From Microbacterium capsulatum (lineage in GTDB: Bacteria > Actinomycetota > Actinomycetes > Actinomycetales > Microbacteriaceae): 64,000 bases of DNA. Below are positions 52,168 through 64,000 of the stretch, in pieces (position 1 is the stretch's first letter; every line of letters begins with the position of its first letter). The position numbers and the translations under genes were made by a program. Location of the stretch: assembly GCF_030865425.1 (NCBI RefSeq), contig NZ_JAVFCB010000010.1, positions 1 to 64,000 on the forward strand, given 5' to 3'. The notes beneath the pieces are model-generated. The model ran no database searches. It was not told the origin of the DNA and worked only from the letters and a program-made list of their open reading frames with translations.

Positions 52168-53570
52168 GCCGCGAGCTCGGATTCGCGTCGGCGCGTCAGG
52201 CGCACAGCCAGGCAGAACCAGAGCACGGCGACGACCCACTGGATTCCCAGAAGTTCTCCGTTGGTCTGGACGTACGGGGTGTTCGGCACGACCGGAGTGG
52301 CGAGGACGATCCGCGACACCGTGACGGCCAGCGTCAGGATCAGGAAGACCGAAGCGATCATCACGGGCCACCGGGGCGTGGATCCCTGGTCGAGGACGCC
52401 CGTGAAGACGCGGGAGTCCGCATGTACGGGTGCCGTCGGGTCCCTCAGGACGACGGCGGCCACGGGAAGGGCCGCGACGTAGTAGTACGTGAAGGTCGTC
52501 GGCACGGCGATCGCGGAGATCAGGAAGAGCATGGCGATCAGCAGGGCCGGGCTCATGCGGCGTCGCGCGAACCAGATGGCGGCGACGACGAGGACGACCG
52601 CGATCCCGGAGACCAGGGTGTCGTGCGCGGCGACGAAGGTGTGCTTGGCGTCCAGACCCAGCGCCTGTCGCGTCCAGAACTCGACGAGGTAGATCCCCTC
52701 CGCGATCGACGAGTTCGTCGGCGGGCCGACCCTCGTCAGCCCTGATGTCCCGCCGTTTCCGAAGAACAGGATGCCGTTGACGGCTTTGACGAGGGTCGAC
52801 GGGAAGTGCGCCGGCCAGAGCAGGAACGCCGCGAGGTTCGAGACGATGACCGCGCCGATCGAGATGAAGAACCAGCGGTATCGAGCGACGATCAGGAACG
52901 CGAGGACGGCGAAGGCGAACTGCGGCTTGACCAATGCGGCGGCGGACAGGGCGATGACCGCGGTCGCGTTCGCCCCCCTGGCGAATGCGAAGACGGCGAT
53001 CATGATCGCGGGAACCGCGAACGCGACGACATTGCCTCGGTCGAGAGCCATGAGCGTCGGCACGGACAGGATCCCGAAGGAGGACCAGATGACGATCCGC
53101 GCCGTCAACGGGCGGTAGCGTGCAGCCCAGTACGCGGGAAATGCGAGGCTGACCATCGCGGCGCCCAGATAGAGCAGGAGCCCGGCCTTGTCGGACCCGA
53201 CGAGCTTGCCGATGGCGATGAAGATCAGCGACGGGATCATGCCGGATGCGGGATAGTTCCAGGTTCCCACTCCCGGGACATCCCAGGGATCGGCCGAGAA
53301 GACCACGAGGCGCATGACGCTGAAGTCGCCGAAGCAGTGATAGCCGATCGTCGGGACCCCCGGCCAGCACGGTTCCACGCCGGCATAGAGCACCGATGTG
53401 AAGACATCACGGGAGAAATAGTGGATGATGACGTAGGTGCTCAGCCAGAACAGGGTCGCGACGGCGACGACGGCGATCACGAGCAGGTTGCCGTAGCTGC
53501 CGATCGACACCTGCCACCACGAGCCACGGGAGGGAGTCGCGACGACTCCTTCTTCCGTCACGTCCGACAT
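52164..53570 (-). CDS. GT-C type membrane glycosyltransferase (DUF2029/GT87-like)
   Basis: The 468-residue polytopic protein has about ten to eleven membrane segments. The first external loop (IHYFSRDVFTSVLY) and MALDRGNVVAFAVPAI followed by AALVKPQFAFAVLAF match the GT87/DUF2029 family, which uses polyprenyl-phosphate sugars outside the membrane. The loop has conserved acidic residues, one in FSRD and one in ALDRGN. I chose the ATG at 53570 because the upstream part of the frame is low-complexity. It is coupled to gtrA and probably uses the sugar it flips. Confidence 0.82.
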   Translation of the reverse strand: MSDVTEEGVVATPSRGSWWQVSIGSYGNLLVIAVVAVATLFWLSTYVIIHYFSRDVFTSVLYAGVEPCWPGVPTIGYHCFGDFSVMRLVVFSADPWDVPGVGTWNYPASGMIPSLIFIAIGKLVGSDKAGLLLYLGAAMVSLAFPAYWAARYRPLTARIVIWSSFGILSVPTLMALDRGNVVAFAVPAIMIAVFAFARGANATAVIALSAAALVKPQFAFAVLAFLIVARYRWFFISIGAVIVSNLAAFLLWPAHFPSTLVKAVNGILFFGNGGTSGLTRVGPPTNSSIAEGIYLVEFWTRQALGLDAKHTFVAAHDTLVSGIAVVLVVAAIWFARRRMSPALLIAMLFLISAIAVPTTFTYYYVAALPVAAVVLRDPTAPVHADSRVFTGVLDQGSTPRWPVMIASVFLILTLAVTVSRIVLATPVVPNTPYVQTNGELLGIQWVVAVLWFCLAVRLTRRRESELAA

Positions 53571-53778
53571 CTTCTGCAACTGATCTGCCCTCTCAATTCG
53601 TCGCCACCCCGGTGGCATCGGTCCGAGGGGATGGCATGTGCGCCCCCCTCGCGCCCGCGCGTTCGTCGTCATCGCGGCACAACCGCCGGCTCGACCAGCT
53701 ACTACAGTAACGGGTCACCGAGGTGCCCCGTTCCGGCGTGGCTGTCGGCCCCGATGTCACGCGGGCCGGCGGGCGTGC

Positions 53779-54915
53779 TCACTTCAACAGCTTGCGCTCC
53801 GCCATCTCGGCGAGCGACTGCGCGTAGGAGTCCTCCTCGAGGGGCTCGGACCGGACCCACTCGACGAAGCGCTGGATGCCCTCGGTGAACGGCACCTGAG
53901 CGACGAAACCGAGCACGTCACGGGCACGGTTCACGTCCGCCACGTTGTGGCGGATGTCCCCGAGCCGGAAGTTGCCCGAGATGGAGACCGGGACGGTGGT
54001 GCCGAAGGCGATGAACAGGGTCGCGACGACCTCCGAGACCGTTGTGGCGACACCGGATCCGACGTTGATGATCGCGCCATTGGCGTCGGCGCAGAAGCAG
54101 GCGCGGAACGTGGCATCGACCACGTCGTCGATGTAGACGAAGTCCCGGCTCTCCTCGCCGTCCTCGAAGAGGTTGATCGCCTTGTTCTCGCGGATGAGCG
54201 TCGAGAAGATGGACAGGATGCCCGTGTAGGGGTTCTTGAGCGACTGTCCCGGGCCGTACACGTTCTGATAGCGCAGCGAGACCGACTCGATCCCGAGTGC
54301 CGGCGCCGTCGTCATGATGAGCGCCTCCTGCGACTGCTTGGTGATCCCGTAGACCGATGACGGGTGCAGGAGCGCCGTCTCGTGGGTCGCTATCGGGGTG
54401 AGAGGCCCGAAGCCGTCCATGTGGACCTGGAAATCGCCGGCCTCCATCGCCGCGGCGGAGCGGTGCGGGGGGAAGACGCATTCTCCGCCGTCCGTGCGGT
54501 ACGCGCCCTCGCCGTAGATCGATCGCGACGAGGCGACGACGATCCGGCGCACCGAGTGCGGTTCGTTCGCCAGCAGGTTGAGGAGCTTGGCCGTGCCGCC
54601 GACGTTCACGCTCACATAGCGGTCGATCTCGTACATCGACTGACCGGTGCCGGTCTCGCTCGCGAGATGGACCACGATGGTCGCGTCCGCGAGCGCCCGG
54701 CGGAGATCATCCGTCGACGTCACGGTCCCGACGTGCACGTCCGCGATGCCGTTCAGCGAGCGCAGCAGCGGCGACGTCGTCGCCGGGTCGGCTCCGTGCA
54801 CCTGTGCGATCAGCGCGTCGAGCACGGTGACGCGATGGCCCGCGTCGACCAGCCGCCGTGCGAGCGCCGACCCGATGAATCCGGCACCACCGGTGATGAG
54901 GATGCGTTCGGTCAT
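53779..54915 (-). CDS. NAD-dependent epimerase, dTDP-L-rhamnose 4-epimerase-like
   Basis: The 378-residue extended SDR protein has [20 protein letters not shown], the unusual DALIAQVHG segment typical of dTDP-L-rhamnose 4-epimerases, VVASSRSIYGEGAYR, the catalytic VYGITKQSQEAL, and LRYQNVYGPGQSL. If correct it interconverts dTDP-L-rhamnose and dTDP-6-deoxy-L-talose. UDP-glucose 4-epimerase-like activity is the alternative. Upstream lie two copies of an AGGAG-bearing 18-bp repeat and a hairpin after rmlB. Confidence 0.78.
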   Translation of the reverse strand: MTERILITGGAGFIGSALARRLVDAGHRVTVLDALIAQVHGADPATTSPLLRSLNGIADVHVGTVTSTDDLRRALADATIVVHLASETGTGQSMYEIDRYVSVNVGGTAKLLNLLANEPHSVRRIVVASSRSIYGEGAYRTDGGECVFPPHRSAAAMEAGDFQVHMDGFGPLTPIATHETALLHPSSVYGITKQSQEALIMTTAPALGIESVSLRYQNVYGPGQSLKNPYTGILSIFSTLIRENKAINLFEDGEESRDFVYIDDVVDATFRACFCADANGAIINVGSGVATTVSEVVATLFIAFGTTVPVSISGNFRLGDIRHNVADVNRARDVLGFVAQVPFTEGIQRFVEWVRSEPLEEDSYAQSLAEMAERKLLK

Positions 54916-54917
54916 TC

Positions 54918-54953
54918 GAAGATGCTCCTGAGGGTGAAGAAGCTCCTGAGGGG
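54918..54953. repeat. 18-bp tandem duplication carrying two ribosome-binding sites
   Basis: Two adjacent 18-bp units (54918-54935 and 54936-54953) differ at two positions. On the minus strand each contains CTCAGGAGC, giving two Shine-Dalgarno sites, one about 9 nt and one about 27 nt before the ATG at 54915. Confidence 0.65.
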
Positions 54954-54959
54954 GAAGGC

Positions 54960-55007
54960 GTCGGCCCGGGACACGGGCGTGATCAGCGGAGCGCGTCCCG
55001 GGCCGAC
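54960..55007 (-). terminator. 13-bp hairpin between rmlB and the 4-epimerase gene
   Basis: GTCGGCCCGGGAC (54960-54972) pairs perfectly with 54995-55007 around a 22-nt loop. It lies 28 bp past the rmlB stop and before the epimerase start, so it may terminate rmlAB or attenuate the next gene. Confidence 0.6.
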
Positions 55008-55035
55008 GACCGGAGTCAGCGCACCTCGGTCAGGG

Positions 55036-57933
<2,898 letters not shown>

Positions 57934-57944
<11 letters not shown>

Positions 57945-59757
57945 GCCCGGAGGCGTCGTCGCGCAGCGCCTCGTCTTCCCCCGGGACGGGATCGCCGCCG
58001 AGGCGCCCGCGCTGTACCTGCGCGGCGACGCAGTCGCCGAGGGCAGGAGCTCGTTCTCCGTGCCGCCCGGATCGCGGGGGTCGTTCGCGACGTACTTCAA
58101 TGCGTTCCCCGCGGCGATCTGGGCGTCCGTCTCGGGCATCGACCGGGCGGCCCTGCACCTGCACGCCGAGGGGGAGGGGATCCACCGGCTGCGCGGCGTC
58201 ACCGCCGACGGCGCGCCGTGCACGCTCGCCGAGGCGCGGGGCGCCGGGGAGCTGATCCTCTCGACCGGGTCCTTCCCGGACGGCCTCACCTGGGTGTGGC
58301 TCGAGACCGAGGCCGGAGCGGGCCCCGTCCGCGTGTCCGATGCCGAATGGCGCATCGATGCGACGACCCGGCCGGTGCGGATGGACGTGGCGATCACCAC
58401 CATGAACCGGGTGGAGGACTGCGCGCTGCTGATCGGCGCCCTCGGCGACGACGAACTCGCCGACGTGCTGGCGCACGTGGTCGTCGTGGACCAGGGGACG
58501 GATCCGATCGCCCCGCACGCCCCCGCAGGAGACCTCCGCAACGGCGTGCCGGTGCGGGTGATCGCGCAGGACAATCTCGGCGGTTCCGGCGGATTCAGCC
58601 GGGGGATGATCGAGGCGCTCGACACGGACGCCACGCATGTGCTGCTGCTCGACGACGATGTGCGCATCGAGGCCGAGTCGATCCGGCGCCTGCACGCGCT
58701 CGCCGCGACGGCGATCGGCGAGCCCCTGCTCGGAGCGCAGATGCTGAGCATGCTCGATCCCACCGTGCTGCACTCCATGGGCGAGCAGATGGATCGCGCG
58801 ACGATGTGGTGGCACTCCACCGAGCCGGAGCTCTCCGCCGCAGACCTCGCGACGCATCCGCTCGAGCTCACGCCGGGTCTGCGCCGATTCCGTCCGGTCG
58901 ACTTCAACGGCTGGTGGATGTGCCTCGTCCCGACCGCGGCGATCCGCCGGGTGGGAGCGTCGCTGCCCTACTTCATCAAGTGGGACGACGCGGAGTACGG
59001 TCTGCGCGCCGCCGCGGCGGGACACCGGACCGTGACGATCCCCGGGGTCGCGCTCTGGCACGTGCCGTGGACCTCGAAGGACGACGGGCTGGACTGGCAG
59101 GCCTACTTCCAGCTCCGCAACCGGATCGTCACCGCCCTCGTGCACGAGCGCCGGCCGCGACGGGTGCTCTGGGCGACCTGGGCGCAGGACCTGAACCACA
59201 TCCTGTGCCTGCAGTACGGATCCGGGCGCCTGCGGAACGTCGCGCTCCAGGACGTCCTGACGGGGCCGGAGCACCTGGCGGAGACCCTCCGCGGCGGGCG
59301 GACGAGGGCGCAGCGGATCCTCGCGGAGGCCGGCCAGGCGGTGCGTGCGGACGAGCTCGTACGGACCGGGACCGACACCGTCCCGGATCGGGCGGCCGAG
59401 TCGGCGCCGCGAGGGGCCGTGCGCCAAGCGCGGCGGCTCGCGCGTGTGCTCCTGCACCAGCTCGCCCCGGTGCGGCGGAGCACCGGCGGGCCGGAGTCGG
59501 TGAGCCGGAAGACGGGGAAGTGGTGGCGGCTGGGGCTGGCGGACGAGGTGCTTCTGCGCAGCGCGTCCGGCACGGGGCACTTCCTGCTCCGCCGATCCCG
59601 GGCCGAGGCGTTCTCGCTGCTGCGCCGCTCGGCCGGACTGCGCGTGCGCCTCTGGCTGGGCTGGCCGCGTCTCTCCCGCCGTTACCGCGACGCGGCGCCG
59701 GGCCTCGCCTCGAGCGACTTCTGGAGAGGCGTCTTCGTCCCCGCGCGCGAGGAGTGA
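57934..59757 (+). CDS. GlfT2-like galactofuranosyltransferase
   Basis: Elongates galactofuranose chains from UDP-Galf. The 607-residue length and three-part build match GlfT2: an N-terminal beta-domain (about 1-145), a GT-A core with [14 protein letters not shown] (metal site DDD), [10 protein letters not shown] (catalytic acid) and LWHVPW (conserved His), then a C-terminal helical part. It is near glf, which supplies UDP-Galf. In mycobacteria this makes arabinogalactan; here the acceptor is unknown. Confidence 0.9.
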
Positions 59758-59797
59758 CGCCGGCGGGACGCGGACGGAACTCCGGGACGCCCCCGTA

Positions 59798-62988
<3,191 letters not shown>

Positions 62989-63021
62989 CCGGTTCTGCCG
63001 GGTCGGTCGGCGCCCTGCCCC

Positions 63022-63027
63022 TAGACT
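63022..63027 (+). promoter_or_regulatory. -10 element of leaderless promoter for the second exporter
   Basis: TAGACT ends 7 nt before the GTG at 63035. Confidence 0.55.
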
Positions 63028-63034
63028 TGAGGTC

Positions 63035-63826
63035 GTGAGTCAACCCACGGCCGGCGCTATCGGCACGCCCCGGCGCTACGTCCACTCGCTGTGGCTGCTC
63101 TCGGCTCGCGATCTTCGCGTGCGCTACGCCACGAGCGTGCTCGGCTACCTGTGGTCGGTGCTCGATCCGCTGGTGATGAGCGCGATCTACTGGTTCGTGT
63201 TCACGGTCGTGTTCCATCGCAAGGTCGGCGCGGAGCCGTACATCGTCTTCCTGATCTCCGCCCTGCTCCCGTGGGTGTGGTTCAACACCGCGGTCGGCGA
63301 GTTCACCCGCGCGTTCCAGAAGGATGCGCGCCTGATCCGCTCGACGGCGATCCCGCGGTCGATCTGGATCGTCCGGGTGATCCTCACGAAGGGCATGGAG
63401 TTCACGTTCGCGATCCCCGTGCTCGTCCTGTTCGCCGTCTTCGGCGGCGCGAAGGCCGGGTGGGGACTGCTGCTGTTCCCCGTCGCGATGATCTGGCAGG
63501 CCGTGCTGCTGATCGGTCTCGGGCTGCTCATCGCCCCGCTGTGCGTGCTCTGGACGGATCTCGAGCGCACCACGGCGCTGATCCTGCGGGCGCTCTTCTA
63601 CGTCTCGCCGATCATCTACGGCTTCCACGACCTCCCGCACGCCTTCCACATCGTCGGCGCGCTGAATCCGCTCTCGGGGATCTTCACGCTGTACCGGCTC
63701 GGATTCTTCCCCGGTCAGTGGCAGACGGAGCCGGTCGTGATCGGCGCGATCGTCACCCTCGTCTTCCTCGTCCTCGGTCTGTACACGTTCCGCTCCCTCG
63801 AGCGCAACGTGCTGAAGGAGCTGTGA
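63035..63826 (+). CDS. Second polysaccharide ABC-2 exporter permease
   Basis: The 263-residue membrane protein has six hydrophobic segments and the TagG/Wzm pattern WLLSARDLRVRYATSVLGYL with LWSVLDPLVMSAIYWFVF, then RLIRSTAIPRSIWIVRVI and LWTDLERTTALILRALFYVS. It differs clearly from the permease at 47193-48110 in the N-terminal part and loop, so this is a separate exporter. It is coupled (TGATG) to an ATPase gene cut by the window end. Confidence 0.9.
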   Translation: MSQPTAGAIGTPRRYVHSLWLLSARDLRVRYATSVLGYLWSVLDPLVMSAIYWFVFTVVFHRKVGAEPYIVFLISALLPWVWFNTAVGEFTRAFQKDARLIRSTAIPRSIWIVRVILTKGMEFTFAIPVLVLFAVFGGAKAGWGLLLFPVAMIWQAVLLIGLGLLIAPLCVLWTDLERTTALILRALFYVSPIIYGFHDLPHAFHIVGALNPLSGIFTLYRLGFFPGQWQTEPVVIGAIVTLVFLVLGLYTFRSLERNVLKEL

Positions 63827-64000
63827 TGCCGGCGGAGCACGGACAGGCCGCGATCGACGTCGAAGGACTCGGCGTCCGCTTCCGGCTGGGCCGGCGAGGC
63901 CGGCGCAGCTTCAAGGACCTCTTCGCCGGATCCTCCCGGCGCACCAGGCCCGGCGAGTTCTGGGCGCTGCGGGAGGTGTCGTTCCGGGTGCGCCAGGGCG
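63826..64000 (+). CDS. Polysaccharide ABC transporter ATP-binding protein, partial (5' end)
   Basis: Only the first 58 codons are inside the window. The text (AAIDVEGLGVRFRLGRRGRR, SFKDLFAG, EFWALREVSFRVRQG) is the start of a Wzt/TagH-like ATPase, just before the expected Walker A. The ATG overlaps the permease stop by 1 nt, so the pair is co-translated. Truncated by the window edge, not by mutation. Confidence 0.85.
   Translation, partial: MPAEHGQAAIDVEGLGVRFRLGRRGRRSFKDLFAGSSRRTRPGEFWALREVSFRVRQG

Overview
This is a 64-kb, gene-dense, GC-rich segment of an actinobacterial chromosome. I infer Microbacteriaceae, close to Microbacterium, from the base composition, the pervasive ATGA/GTGA stop-start overlaps, the abundance of GTG starts, leaderless promoters (TANNNT followed 6-7 nt later by the start codon), and neighbour sets such as purK-purE-LCP and mfd-NUDIX. 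There is no rRNA, tRNA, CRISPR array, integrase or insertion sequence, so no marker fixes the species.

Positions 1-35 kb are mostly core metabolism. They hold gndA (6-phosphogluconate dehydrogenase); a branched-chain amino acid ABC operon (livJHMGF) with a strong hairpin after the binding protein; a 41-residue leaderless membrane microprotein; rplY (L25/Ctc) and pth; a proline-rich repeat membrane protein; mfd with a coupled NUDIX hydrolase; a left-handed beta-helix protein; an APC permease; gdhA and ppc; nhaA-mazG; hisS; an SGNH esterase; a divergent VOC/AraC pair; a second APC permease; an operon GntR - DUF1648/SdpI-like protein - CPBP protease; an O-methyltransferase; a PH-domain protein; and purK-purE-LCP. 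Several intergenic gaps carry long perfect or near-perfect palindromes, some repeated within the window. One short repeat also sits in frame inside both mfd and ppc.

Positions 35-64 kb form one long cell-surface polysaccharide locus. It encodes glycosyltransferases (GT4-like, CgeB-like, GT2, GT-C), an RgpF-type rhamnan synthesis protein, an acyltransferase-3 protein coupled to a separate AlgX/AlgJ-like SGNH protein, a secreted eight-repeat LGFP protein with its own lipoprotein, an ABC-2 polysaccharide exporter and the start of a second one, dTDP-sugar genes (rmlA, rmlB, a stand-alone rmlC-like gene and three NAD-dependent sugar epimerase/dehydrogenase genes), a GtrB/GtrA/GT-C trio, and a galactofuranose set (glf and a GlfT2-like transferase). 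No rmlD is visible. Together these suggest a wall or capsule polymer containing 6-deoxy-hexose (L-rhamnose and/or 6-deoxy-L-talose) and galactofuranose, decorated with acyl groups and exported by ABC transporters. The polymer chemistry is inferred, not seen.

The window ends 175 bp into the ATPase gene of the second exporter.
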